Assembly (NCBI GenBank): GCA_021613375.1
Contig: CM038717.1
Span: 41,218,128-41,282,127 of the forward strand
Direction: 5' to 3'
Length of the DNA stretch: 64,000 bases
Source: Megaleporinus macrocephalus
Lineage: Eukaryota; Chordata; Actinopteri; Characiformes; Anostomidae
The translations under genes were made by a program, and so were the position numbers. The notes below the pieces were generated by a model that had not been told where the DNA came from, searched no databases, and was given only the letters and a program-made list of their open reading frames with translations. Shown here piece by piece: positions 57,001-64,000 of the stretch; position 1 is the first letter of the stretch; the number at the start of each line of letters is the position of its first letter.

Positions 57001-60000
57001 ATCTGATGCTCTGAATCGTTCTTGGTGATGTAAGGCTTGGATGTAGCTGCTCAGCCATGGAGACCCATTCTATGAATCTCTTTACACTCTGTTCTTGAGC
57101 TGATCTGAAGACCACATGAAGTTTGGAGGTCTGTAGTGATGGACTCTGTAGAAAGTTGGTGACCTCTGTGCTCTATGCTCCTCAGCATCCGCCGACCCGC
57201 TCTGTCATTGTACGTGTTCTACCACTTGGTGTCTGAGTTGCTGTCGTTCTCAATCACTTCCACTTTGTTATAACACCACTGACAGTCCACTGTGGAATAT
57301 TTAGTAGTGAGGAAACTTCACCACTGGACTTGTTGAACAGGTGGAGTCCTATCACGGTACCACGCTGGAGTTCACTGAGCTCCTGAGAGACCCACTCTTT
57401 ACTAATGTGTGTAGAAGCAGTCTGCAGGACTAGGTTCTGGTTTTATACACCTGTGGTTATGGGAATGATGGGAACACCTGAATTCAGTGATCTGGATGAG
57501 TGAGTGAACACTGTTAGCAGTATAGTGTAGCTAGCTGGTCGTCCATGACAACAAGGTGTTTGTTCATAACATAATTTACAGACATTTATGTTTTAAAACA
57601 GGCCTCCATGGTCGCAGCCCTACAGATGAGACACAGCCATAAACTCATCAGCAGCACCTACGGAGGTGAACTACATTACCCACAATCCTAAAGGTGTTTC
57701 CACTACGATCTACAGTGTAGCTCAGGGTCTACTGTCTAGCGGTAATACTACACTACCCACAATGCACTGCCCGGCTGCATGTTACCTTTCTTGTTCTCGT
57801 GATCTTTGTCCTCTATTTTGTCTGCTCTCTCCCACTCGGTCTCAAAGAGGTTCTCTCGCTCCTCTCTTTCAGACAGGATTTCCTTCTCCTCTTCTTTTTC
57901 TGACGATCCTTCTTTCTCTGGTTCTTTTTTAAAGGGTCTCTCTTTCTCTTCTTCCCTTCCTGAAGATCTACCTCTCCCTTCCTTCTCAGATGTTTTACCA
58001 CTGTGTTTCATCCCTCCATGACCTCCTCTCCTTTCTTTTTCAGATGACTTCTCACCCTTCTTCTCTCTTTCTCTCTCTCGTCCCTCTGGTTCCAAGAGTC
58101 TCTCTCGGTCTTCCTCTCTTTCTGAAAGTCTCTCTCGCTTCTCACTTTCAGGGGTTCTCTCTTTTTTTTCTTCAACTACTGTAGATCTCTCTCTATCCTC
58201 CCTTTCAGATGATCTCTCTCTTTCTTCTTTTCTTTCTCTTTCGGAAGGCCTTTCTCTCTCCTCCCTTTCAGATGATCTCTCTCTTTCTTCTCCTCTTTCT
58301 CTTTCTGAAGGCCTTTCTCTCTCCTCCCTTTCAGGTGACCTCTCTCTTTCTTCTCCTCTTTCTCTTTCTGAAGGCCTTTCTCTATCCTCCCTTTCAGGTG
58401 ATCTCTCTCTTTCTTCTCCTCTTTCTCTTTCTGAAGGCCTTTCTCTATCCTCCCGTTCAGGTGATCTCTCTCTTTCTTCTTTTCTTTCTCTTTCTGAAGG
58501 CCTTTCTCTCTCCTCCCTTTCAGGTGACCTCTCTCTTTCTTCTTCTCTTTCTCTTTCTGAAGGCCTTTCTCTCTCCTCCCTTTCAGGTGACCTCTCTCTT
58601 TCTTCTTTTCTTTCTTTTTCAGAAGGCCTTTCTCTCTCCTCCCTTTCAGATGATCTCTCCCTTTCTTCTTCTCTTTCTCCTTCTGAAGACCCTTTTCTCT
58701 CCTCTTGTTCAGGTGACCTCTCTCTTTCTTCTCCTCTTTTTCCTTCTGAAGGTCTTTCTCTCTCCTCTCTTTCAAAAAATCTTTTGCTCTCTTCTCCTAC
58801 TGAAGGTCTTCTCTTCCCCTCTCTTTCAAATAAGCTCTCTCTCTCTTCCTCTCTTTCTGAAAGTCTTTGCCTCCCCTGTCTTTTAGATGATCTCTCTTCT
58901 TCTTCCTGTCTTTCTAAAAGTCTTCCCCTCTCCTCACCTTCAAATGACCTCTCTCTTTCTTCCTCTCTGTCTGAGAGTCTTTCCCTGCCCTCTCCCTCAG
59001 ATGATCTCTCTCTTTCTTCTTTTCCTGAGGGTCTTGTCCTCCTCTCTCTTTCTGATAATCTCTCTTGTTCTTCCTCTCTTTCTGAGGGCCTCCTCTCCTC
59101 TTCCTTAATTGATCTCCCCCTTTCTTCCTCTCTTTCTGAGGGTCTTCTCTCCTCTCCCGTAAATGATCTCTCACTTTCTTCTTCTCTTTCTGAAGGTCTA
59201 TTTCTCCCCTTCCTCTCAGACAATCTCTCCCTTTCTTCCTCTCTTTCTAAAGGTCTTGTCCTCTCCTCTCCCTTAAATGGTCTCTCACTTTCTTCTTCCT
59301 TTTCAGAAGGTTTACTTCTCCCCTCTCTTTCAGACAAGTTCTCTTGTTCTTCCTCTCTTTCTGATGGTCTCTTCCTCTCCTCTCCCTCAGACAATCTCTC
59401 TCTTTCTGATGGTTTATTTCTCCCCTCCCTTTCAGACAATCTCTTTCTTTCTTCCTCTCTTTCTAAAGGTCTTGTCCTGCCCTGTACCTCAAATGATCTC
59501 TCAGTTTCTTCCTTTCTTTCTGAAGGTCTTCTTCCCTCTCTTTCAGATAAGCTTTCTCTTTCTTCTTCTCTTTCTGGAGGTCTTCTCTCCTCTCTTTCAG
59601 ATAAGCTTTCTCTTTCTTCTTCTCTTTCTGAAGGTCTATTTCTCTCCTCCCTTTCAGACAAGCTCTCTTGTTCTTCCTCTCTTTCTGAGGGTCTCTCCCT
59701 CTCCTCTCCCTCAAATGATCTCTCACTTTCTTCTTCTCCTTCTGAAGGTCTATTTCTCACCTCCATTTCAGACCATCTCTCTCGTTCTTCTTCTTTTTCT
59801 GAAGATCTTTTTCTTCCCTCTCCCTCAGATGGTGTTTCTCTTCTTTCAGATGTCTCTCTTTCTGTCTCCTTTTTAGAAAGCCCTTCACTGTCTTCACTGT
59901 CAAATCTACCTCTTTCTTCCTCTCTATCTGAAGATCTTTCTGGTCCCTGTCTTTCTTCCGTTCTTTCTAAAGGTCTTTCTCTTTCTGTTCCTTCAGACCA

Positions 60001-62142
60001 TTCCTCTTTTTCTTTCTTTAGTGCTGAAGGTCTTTTCCTGCCCTCCCTTTCTAGAAATGTCTCTTGTTCTTCCTCTCTTTCAGAAAATGTATCTCTTTCT
60101 TCCTCTCTTTCAGACGATCTCTCTATTTCTTCCTTTATATCTGAAGATTTTTTGTTTCCCTCTCTTTCAAACATTCTCTCTCTTTCTTCCCCTCTTTCAG
60201 ATGTCTCTGTGTCGTCCTCTCTTTCAGGCAGCCTCTCTCTTCCCGCCTCTCGTTCAGATGATCTCTCCTTTTCCTCCTCTATTTCTGAAGATGTTTTGCT
60301 TTCCTCTCTTTCAAACAGTCCCTCTGTTTCTTTCCTTTTTTCTGAAGTCTCTGAGTTTTCCTCTATTTCAAGTTTTTCATACAATGTCTTTCTTTCCTCT
60401 TCTCTTTCGTCAGGTCTTTCTCTCCCTTCTCTGTCAAACGATCCCTCTCTTTCTTTTTCTCTTTCTGAAAGTCTTTCTCTCTGCTGTTCTTCAGAGGATC
60501 TTTCTCTCTCATCTTCTTCTAAGGAAGGTGTTTCCCTCTCTTGTCCTTCTCCTTCGTCTTCATCTCCTTCTTTCTCTTCTTCCTTTCCCTCTTCGTTCTC
60601 CTCTTGCTTCTTTCCCTCTTCCTCTGATGATTTGGTAGTGAAGGGTAAAGGAAATTGAGGGTTCCTGGATTAGTCTCACTCTTATTGTCTCTCTGTAAGG
60701 ACTATTCATTACCATTTACTACAGTAATAACATAATAAACCTACATAGACATCTGTCGACATTTCTATTAAACACAGATCTAAACACATATAAATATACA
60801 CAACAACCCCAAATAGAGGGTCCCTATCCTACTGATGGGGGGTCAAATCCAACAGAGTCAATTCTCCAGCACATCTGGAGTTGAATTTGAAGCTTGGAGT
60901 CAACTCTTCTACTCGGCCATGTTTTTCCACTGTAAGTGGTTTGAGGGTCAATCTAACGGAGGAGAGTGTAAAGCAGGAGAGAGTCTGAGTTCAGATAGAA
61001 CTTAATTAACAGCTTTAAACAACACCAGCGCTGCTTGCCAGCTGCTGTAGCTCAAACTCTGCTTGCTGAAATGCTTGCTATATGTCCTGAACCATAGATC
61101 TCCATTCTCTTCAGGATTTGGGATAAAATAAACAATTACTAATTATTAGTTCCTATTCCGTTCCACCTTAAATGCAGCTGCAGTTACATTCCAGCACCAG
61201 TGCACCCTTAACATAACACCTGCCTGACGTGCTACAAGGCCAACCCCAGCCTCTTAAGACGGGGAAGAAGATTACGCTGACATTTTGGAAAGAATTGAAA
61301 AAGAATTCTAACATTACTGATGTTCTCAGTTTCTACCTTGCCCCCTCTCGGAGTGGGGGGCAGAACTATCCACAGTACCCGGGTAGGAGTTGGGGGTTAG
61401 GTGCTATGCTCAAGGGCACTTCGGTTGTGTGCTGTCGATTCAGGGAATCGAACTGGCGACCTTCCGGTCACAAGGCTGGTTATCCAACCTGCAGCCCAAT
61501 TATCCGATGTTCATCCATCTGTCTGAATGTAGCCTCTCCATCAGGCTTTGCACTACAGCATGATGAATGATGTCGAATGCTTCAGTCAAACTGCTCACAG
61601 CTGGAAAACTTGAAACCAGTGCTGTCCTGTCGTCCCAAACACAAGCTAAAATGTTCTCCAGCATGACCGAAAGAGCTCAACTCTCCAGGTTATCTTAAGC
61701 TATTTGATTTAAGTTATTTCTGTTGTAAACATGTGCATTTGTTTCCTACCGCCGTGCCACAGCACATCCGACTGGGAAAGACTTCTTATGATGATGCGTT
61801 CTGAAGGTGGGAGGAACTGCTATGGGGTCGGTTTTTGCTATGGGCTGTTACTTGAATGCAGAAGGAAGAGATATAGCTAGTCTTACTGCTAGGAAGCTGA
61901 ATATTTGATCCTAGCCCAACCCACGTAAGTAGCAAGCGTCGTCAAATCATCATTGTGATGGATGAATGGATCACTTATGTAACAGAAATGACTCATTTTC
62001 AAGCTTCAAGCTAAAAACAGCAGGTAGCTATGGGAAAAGAGTGAACCGGTACCTTTCTCATAACTATCACTTTCTTCTTCTGTTATTCTTTCTTCTAGCT
62101 CTTCATATTTCCCGAAAAGCTCCTCCATCGTCCCAGAATCCT
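31346..62142 (-). CDS. ntng2: netrin-G2, 3' portion (6 exons, 5' partial)
   Basis: Netrin-G2 is a GPI-anchored member of the netrin family that sits on axons and binds the leucine-rich-repeat ligand NGL-2 at synapses. Exons on the - strand, 5' to 3': 62142-62053, 60623-57786, 55616-55542, 46297-46130, 41485-41351, 31569-31346. Every junction is phase 1, so they join in frame. The last three carry laminin-EGF 2 ([14 protein letters not shown]), laminin-EGF 3 ([19 protein letters not shown]) and EGF-like plus GPI signal ([15 protein letters not shown]), the order known for NTNG2. The first three fall where mammalian netrin-Gs have a variable, alternatively spliced 'unknown domain'. The laminin N-terminal domain and laminin-EGF 1 lie beyond the window. 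ntng1 is the alternative, but the text of the LE2 and LE3 exons and the setx neighbour favour ntng2. Confidence 0.92.
31640..32180. repeat. 31-bp hairpin VNTR next to ntng2 last exon
   Basis: About 17 units of 31 bp containing agtggtgtaaagctccacca and ctggactctgg. Each has a 7-bp inverted repeat AGTGGTG...CACCACT. Because 31 is not a multiple of three, three units restore the frame and all three - strand frames stay open ([20 protein letters not shown] type). It starts about 70 bp upstream of the acceptor at 31570. Confidence 0.9.
32190..33240 (-). other. ntng2 intron, nothing recognised
   Basis: No gene, RNA or known repeat was seen apart from a short (CA)n at about 32443-32460. Confidence 0.4.
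33240..33675. repeat. microsatellite cluster (GT)n, (GT)n, (AT)n
   Basis: (GT)n at about 33260-33299 and 33428-33468, and a pure (AT)n run at about 33605-33673. The (AT)n interrupts the truncated end of the Tc1 relic that follows. Confidence 0.85.
33676..34636 (-). pseudogene. Tc1-like transposon, 5'-truncated, dead transposase
   Basis: The + strand right end ttcattgtccaacccctgta is a Tc1-like terminal repeat (TACAGGGGTTGGACAATGAA on -). Minus-strand pieces read [19 protein letters not shown] (helix-turn-helix), VHSHG-type linker text, then [22 protein letters not shown] and [20 protein letters not shown] of the DDE domain. Frameshifts and deletions are numerous. The end opposite the terminal repeat is lost in (AT)n. 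Confidence 0.8.
34680..35530 (-). mobile_element. element X, copy A, with 102-codon ORF
   Basis: On the - strand: the start tttactcagtaaacacttta, then about ten units of a roughly 50-bp satellite (35020-35510, ttattattaaatattaatca plus gtattaatagagtaagtagt), then an ORF at 35014-34706, then the end near 34680. Inverted relative to copy B (39940-40950). I do not recognise the family. Confidence 0.75.
34706..35014 (-). CDS. unknown 102-codon ORF in element X, copy A
   Basis: Reads [20 protein letters not shown], then [20 protein letters not shown] and a hydrophobic end [19 protein letters not shown]. Copy B differs by three substitutions over the shared part (D/H, L/Q, F/S). Copy C is broken. 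I know no homologue; the frame may simply be open by chance in a young repeat. Whether it is translated is unknown. Confidence 0.25.
   Translation of the reverse strand: MFFYTSVCLFNSFQASPKQPSIIISSDLIPALTAQYFIKINQDLLLKELNTFIQCLGRPGEIWNLTLFFKLDQDLIYFSHNNIFMLLCIVCLIIYICFNQIL
35531..37000 (-). other. ntng2 intron, mostly unrecognised
   Basis: Contains an (AAT)n run near 35775-35790 and a short interstitial (CCCTAA)3 at about 35822-35841. No gene or RNA was seen. Confidence 0.4.
37240..37715. repeat. 27-bp purine-rich VNTR
   Basis: Units of gtggaggagatggaggtgaa plus gaacaga, about 17 copies, purine-rich on +. Both strands have open frames (EEMEVKNRV on +, SPPLCSSPP on -) as a result of the 27-bp period. 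It passes directly into the 20-bp array. Confidence 0.9.
37716..39290 (+). repeat. 20-bp VNTR derived from a tRNA D-arm/A box, array 1
   Basis: About 78 copies of GGTGGTGTAGTGGTTAGTAC with C/T variants at a few positions. The unit matches the 5' half of a tRNA (compare tRNA-Val GTAGTGTAGTGGTTATCAC), including the pol III A box TAGTGGTTAG. Same family as 53035-53625. Confidence 0.9.
39940..40950 (+). mobile_element. element X, copy B, with 105-codon ORF
   Basis: Same layout as copy A but on +: tttactcagtaaacacttta start, about 13 roughly 50-bp satellite units to about 40610, then an ORF 40624-40941 and an end near 40950. Satellite units alternate between aatattaatcag and aatataatcag. Confidence 0.75.
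40624..40941 (+). CDS. unknown 105-codon ORF in element X, copy B
   Basis: Reads [19 protein letters not shown], then [17 protein letters not shown] and [19 protein letters not shown]. It has a C-terminal hydrophobic stretch of about 15 residues that could span a membrane. Evidence for a gene is only the open frame in two copies. Confidence 0.25.
   Translation: MCLFNSFQASPKQPSIIISSHLIPALTAQYFIKINQDLLLKELNTFIQCLGRPGEIWNLTLFFKQDQDLIYFSHNNIFMLLCIVCLIIYICSNQIFCSYWRSYIY
41351..41485 (-). CDS. ntng2: ntng2 laminin-EGF 3 exon
   Basis: Acceptor ttctctccag (- strand) before 41485; donor c|gtaagt after 41351. 135 bp, phase 1-1. It encodes [18 protein letters not shown], then [21 protein letters not shown] and KQGCY: eight cysteines of a laminin-type EGF module. 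Confidence 0.96.
41768..41815. repeat. (CA)n
   Basis: A CA run followed by a few TA steps, about 270 bp 5' (on -) of the LE3 exon. Confidence 0.8.
41944..42017. repeat. (AT)n
   Basis: A pure AT run of over 70 bases; able to extrude a cruciform. Confidence 0.9.
42263..42450 (+). repeat. common fish interspersed repeat
   Basis: The caagtttatttgtgtagcac start followed by ggaaaacctccctcagactg, then ggaaccaagactcacaaggg, is text I know as a widespread repeat in fish genomes. A fragment of the same start is at 14930. Confidence 0.55.
42450..43510 (-). other. ntng2 intron, nothing recognised
   Basis: AT-rich intron sequence without gene or RNA signs. Confidence 0.4.
43512..43703. mobile_element. 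short inverted-repeat element (MITE)
   Basis: The left end gtttctcaatcctggtcctgg and ggaagcccactgccctgcag are mirrored by gtacagggcagtgggcttct and aggacctgggctgggattgg. It is a frequent fish MITE type; a fragment (gaggctgagaaacactgc) is at 19429. Confidence 0.65.
44080..45290. repeat. two direct copies of a 0.25-kb repeat
   Basis: About 44175-44360 and 45030-45200 share ggtataaatgtacga, cacagcgtctat, ctgttatattagtatgtact, ctagcttggttctgga and ggcaag...gggcccaaa. The first copy is preceded by ttacattaaaagtgaagaag, as in the repeat at 11040. Confidence 0.65.
45300..46100 (-). other. ntng2 intron, nothing recognised
   Basis: No gene, RNA or known repeat was seen up to the LE2 exon at 46130. 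Confidence 0.4.
46130..46297 (-). CDS. ntng2: ntng2 laminin-EGF 2 exon
   Basis: Acceptor cttttctttctcag before 46297; donor g|gtgagt after 46130. 168 bp, phase 1-1. It encodes [37 protein letters not shown] and [14 protein letters not shown], nearly the mammalian NTNG2 text. The intron upstream holds the 5.3-kb satellite, starting about 200 bp away. Confidence 0.96.
46495..51830 (+). repeat. 25-bp minisatellite, 5.3-kb array (ntng2 intron)
   Basis: Roughly 210 units (length divided by 25) with the body cactaccagtcaaacgtttt. Variable sites are the base pair after ccag (tc, ac, cc, tt) and tttt/tttc. Shorter units lack 'ga' (tttagtacactacc). It has higher-order structure: the variant order from about 47105 recurs from about 47455. 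Same family as 2650-3210 in setx. It ends in a pyrimidine-rich tract. Confidence 0.95.
51835..52320 (+). repeat. pyrimidine-rich tract
   Basis: Almost 500 bases of mixed C/T (tctctctt, cttttctc) with few purines, directly after the satellite. It could adopt triplex structure. The open frames in it are Ser/Leu/Phe artefacts. Confidence 0.75.
52320..52720 (-). other. ntng2 intron, nothing recognised
   Basis: Unique-looking intron sequence. Two copies of cgctaagtgaatcg occur side by side near 52331-52357. No gene was seen. Confidence 0.4.
52725..53030 (+). mobile_element. fish interspersed element fragment
   Basis: Starts gggaggtggatcattctcag, then cactgcagtgacactaacg, gtgagtggatcagacacc and ggtggaccagcaagtagtag. 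I know this text as an abundant non-autonomous repeat in otophysan fish. A fragment (gaggtgggtcattctcag) occurs at 22950. Confidence 0.55.
53035..53625 (+). repeat. 20-bp tRNA A-box VNTR, array 2
   Basis: About 29 copies of the same unit as 37716-39290. The last units turn into a full tRNA-like SINE head (agtggtcagcactgtctcct), which shows what the unit derives from. Confidence 0.9.
53605..53925 (+). repeat. tRNA-derived SINE with A and B boxes
   Basis: The A box in gtggtgtagtggtcagcac, and the B-box-like gggttggattcccgg about 35 bp later. A conserved SINE body follows (ggtttcctcccacagtccaa, caatggactggc, ggattggctccagcccccc), ending near ggagatggatgg. One B-box base is off consensus (GGTTGGATTCC). 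Confidence 0.7.
53926..54490 (-). other. ntng2 intron, nothing recognised
   Basis: No gene or named repeat was seen. Confidence 0.4.
54580..55400. repeat. degenerate (CATC)n-rich satellite
   Basis: Runs of catccatccatc alternate with degenerate units of about 60-70 bp containing atgaaacaacTAAGAT and gtgtagctggtcatcc (clearest at 54840-55080). Small Ser/His/Pro frames here are repeat artefacts. Confidence 0.75.
55542..55616 (-). CDS. ntng2: ntng2 'unknown domain' exon next to LE2
   Basis: Acceptor tttttatctctgaag (- strand) and donor aaag|gtgagg. 75 bp, phase 1-1. It encodes [13 protein letters not shown] then [12 protein letters not shown], and the split codon makes D before CECYGHS. From memory, a mouse Ntng2 isoform has a similar PQVIPIEEFQ|D at this junction, which supports homology. 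The upstream border (weak aag) is the least certain part. Confidence 0.7.
55905..55945 (+). pseudogene. tRNA-Ala-like fragment
   Basis: The stretch ggtagagcgcatgctttgca matches the D-loop to anticodon part of tRNA-Ala(TGC). The acceptor stem and TPsiC arm are absent, so it is a relic, perhaps SINE-derived. Confidence 0.35.
56261..56457. repeat. long inverted repeat, arms about 90 bp
   Basis: The left arm (56261-56351; cttcatctcatatacttt, tgaaactggtttgctg) pairs with the right arm (56366-56457; cagcaaaccagtttca, aaagtatatgagatgaag) around a loop of about 14 bases, with few mismatches. It abuts the Tc1 relic. Confidence 0.85.
56457..57530 (-). pseudogene. Tc1-like transposon relic
   Basis: On the - strand: the pieces [19 protein letters not shown] and [27 protein letters not shown], then [20 protein letters not shown] and [20 protein letters not shown]. 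These are the DDE domain and C-terminus of a Tc1-like transposase. Frameshifts and lost segments make it inactive. It fills much of the intron between the 75-bp and the giant ntng2 exons. Confidence 0.85.
57786..60623 (-). CDS. ntng2: giant Glu/Arg/Ser repeat exon, candidate ntng2 cassette
   Basis: On the - strand a frame stays open for 946 codons between an acceptor (pyrimidine tract, tcatcag|AG) and a donor (aagaaag|gtaaca). Its length, 2838 bp, is a multiple of three and both borders are phase 1, as in all neighbouring ntng2 exons. The product is a highly charged repeat: loose [17 protein letters not shown] units of about 20 residues over most of it, and a homogeneous 63-bp (21-residue) array at about 58.2-58.7 kb ([17 protein letters not shown] type). 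It starts with acidic [20 protein letters not shown] and ends [19 protein letters not shown] followed by [13 protein letters not shown]. Composition suggests a disordered or single-helix stalk, like trichohyalin or RS/ER-rich proteins. No homologue is known to me in netrin-G2. It could instead be intronic repeat with a fortuitous open frame. Confidence 0.6.
60680..62040 (-). other. ntng2 intron with a SINE fragment
   Basis: At 61360-61495 an inverted tRNA-like B box (cagggaatcgaactggcgac) followed by cacaaggctggttatccaac marks a SINE fragment like those at 9930 and 13500. Nothing else was recognised. Confidence 0.45.
62053..62142 (-). CDS. ntng2: small acidic ntng2 exon
   Basis: Acceptor cctgtgcctccatcag|AG and donor gagaaag|gtaccg on the - strand. 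90 bp, phase 1-1. It encodes [18 protein letters not shown] then [12 protein letters not shown]. Its borders (catcag|AG and gaaag|gta) copy those of the giant exon, and its acidic text resembles the giant exon's ends, so the two may be duplicates of one ancestral exon. Confidence 0.6.
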
Positions 62143-62410
62143 CTGATGGAGGCACAGGAGCAGCAAAAAGGCAATGCAGAAATGACTGTGATGATGACAG
62201 CAACCATGACAGTACACTTACTCTCGCAGCTCCAACACCGTATCACCGTATGATATCTGTGAAGGTTCTCTGTCATCCAGGTAACTGGATTGTCTAGTAG
62301 TATAAAAATGTATATTATAAGTTTTAAATATTAATCTTAAAACTTATAACTCAAATTCAGTAACTAGTTTAAAATATTCACTAAACATTATCTATGATTA
62401 AATAACTACT

Positions 62411-62505
62411 TTAACCTTTCTCTTTCTGAAGGTCTACTTCTCTCCTCTCTTTCAGAGAGTCTCTCTCGTTCTTCCTGTCTTTCTGAAGGTCTTTAAAGAC
62501 CTTCT
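62411..62505 (-). repeat. orphan Glu/Arg/Ser repeat unit
   Basis: The - strand reads [20 protein letters not shown] followed by SERERLK and a stop, the same text as the giant exon's repeats. It lies 270 bp 5' of the 90-bp exon. It begins inside a perfect 20-bp palindrome (62485-62504). A possible acceptor (ccttcag|AA) fits phase 1, but the donor (gaaag|gtta) is phase 2, so it is probably not an exon. Confidence 0.6.
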
Positions 62506-63195
62506 TTTGATTTTCTTATTTATTTTTTCCTCTTTTCCTTTATTGTGCGTAAACATTCTGCAAAGCTCTAAAGCCTGTCATACAGGCCATAGGGAGAACC
62601 TCTCTCCACAGAAACCACTTTTCTCAGCTGGACACTGCTGTTGGTCATAAACCATCATTAATTACACCAACTCTGCACAGGACAGTGTTTTCTTTAATAG
62701 CAATCTAAACGTGTATTAATCCCAGGCTTCTGGACTTACGGTGCAATATTAAATATAATTTGCCATCTCAAACTCCTTTTACCACAAGTCCAGTCACCTC
62801 GACCTTCTAGCACTAGAAGACTACAGTACGGTCCTCTATGTTCCCCACGAGGATGGCTCTGGTGAGAAGGCTGTAGAGAACTAGCACTAAAGTCTGGCTA
62901 AACTACAACTACAGCACCACCAATCTCACATCACACTCGTATCCCTACTTCATCCCTCCGCTCACTCATCCACCCCTGCTTTCATGCTAATTGGTACCTT
63001 CCTCAGGCCTTCTCTCTTCTCCGCCTGCTTCTGCCTCTTCCTCACTTTCAGCAGGGATCCTCACCTGTCCTGGCTTTTTGGACCAGAGTTCTGCTCGAGT
63101 GATGGACATGGTAAAAATAGTCATGAGCATAATCAGGCATTATATACACGATTATTGAGCCAAGGTACTGGTCAGGTTTTGCTTTTGTGTCCAAA
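62506..63195 (-). other. ntng2 intron, nothing recognised
   Basis: No laminin-EGF 1 text, gene or RNA was found here; that exon must lie beyond the window. Confidence 0.4.
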
Positions 63196-63199
63196 TACA

Positions 63200-63925
<726 letters not shown>

Positions 63926-64000
63926 TATATGAACAGCAGGAGCAGAACACGCTCTCAGGTGCTATGTGTAAATATTAGTAAACAACAAACACGGAACAAA

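Noticed and set aside
58176..58775. A 199-codon Lys/Glu-rich frame on the - strand overlapping the giant exon
   Set aside because: Second frame of the same 63-bp array, bounded by stops outside the homogeneous core. Phase does not fit the neighbouring ntng2 exons.
58784..60658. A 624-codon open frame on the + strand (Ser/Leu-rich)
   Set aside because: It is the complement of the Glu/Arg/Ser repeat. Its [15 protein letters not shown] text follows from the repeat period being a multiple of three, and it has no splice context on +.

Overview
This is a vertebrate nuclear window, almost certainly from a teleost fish. Small exons with GT/AG borders are scattered in large introns. The repeats are typical of fish: Tc1-like relics, a hAT relic with a BED finger, tRNA-derived SINEs, short inverted-repeat elements and long dinucleotide runs. 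One element (about 52.7-53.0 kb) resembles a repeat I associate with otophysan fish, so a characiform- or catfish-like species is a weak guess.

Two protein genes are present, tail to tail. On the + strand (747-23913) lie the last 15 recognisable coding exons of senataxin (setx), about 817 codons carrying the complete SF1B helicase core (Walker A, DE|AG, GDPEQLPP, QYRMHP, DGFQGRE, the TRAKY motif) and an RS-like, poly-Ser, basic C-terminus. On the - strand (62142 down to 31346) lie the 3' exons of netrin-G2 (ntng2): an 'unknown domain' region, laminin-EGF 2, laminin-EGF 3, and the last exon with an EGF-like module and a GPI-anchor signal. The same tail-to-tail order is known for human NTNG2/SETX on 9q34. 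Both 5' ends lie outside the window. The 7.4 kb between the two stop codons holds 3' UTR sequence and nothing else recognisable.

Region by region: 1-23.9 kb setx exons, with introns holding a 25-bp satellite (2.65-3.2 kb), Tc1 and hAT relics, duplicated fish repeats, and a 2.7-kb array of splice-acceptor-like units (20.03-22.72 kb) whose last unit is the real acceptor of exon 22723-22810. 23.9-31.3 kb is intergenic. 31.3-64 kb is ntng2, with introns holding a 31-bp hairpin VNTR, a Tc1 fossil, two inverted copies of an element carrying a 102-105 codon ORF, a 27-bp and a 20-bp VNTR, a 5.3-kb 25-bp satellite, a second 20-bp VNTR ending in a SINE, a second Tc1 fossil and a (GATA)n tract. Between 57.8 and 60.6 kb is a 2838-bp open, phase-1/phase-1 Glu/Arg/Ser repeat that fits a giant cassette exon of ntng2.

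The two genes are not known to act together: senataxin is a nuclear RNA/DNA helicase for R-loops and transcription termination, netrin-G2 a GPI-anchored synaptic adhesion ligand. What is unusual is the number of expanded minisatellites, two of which bear directly on gene structure: the splice-acceptor array in setx and the coding array in ntng2. No CRISPR, rRNA, intact tRNA or bacterial-type feature was seen.
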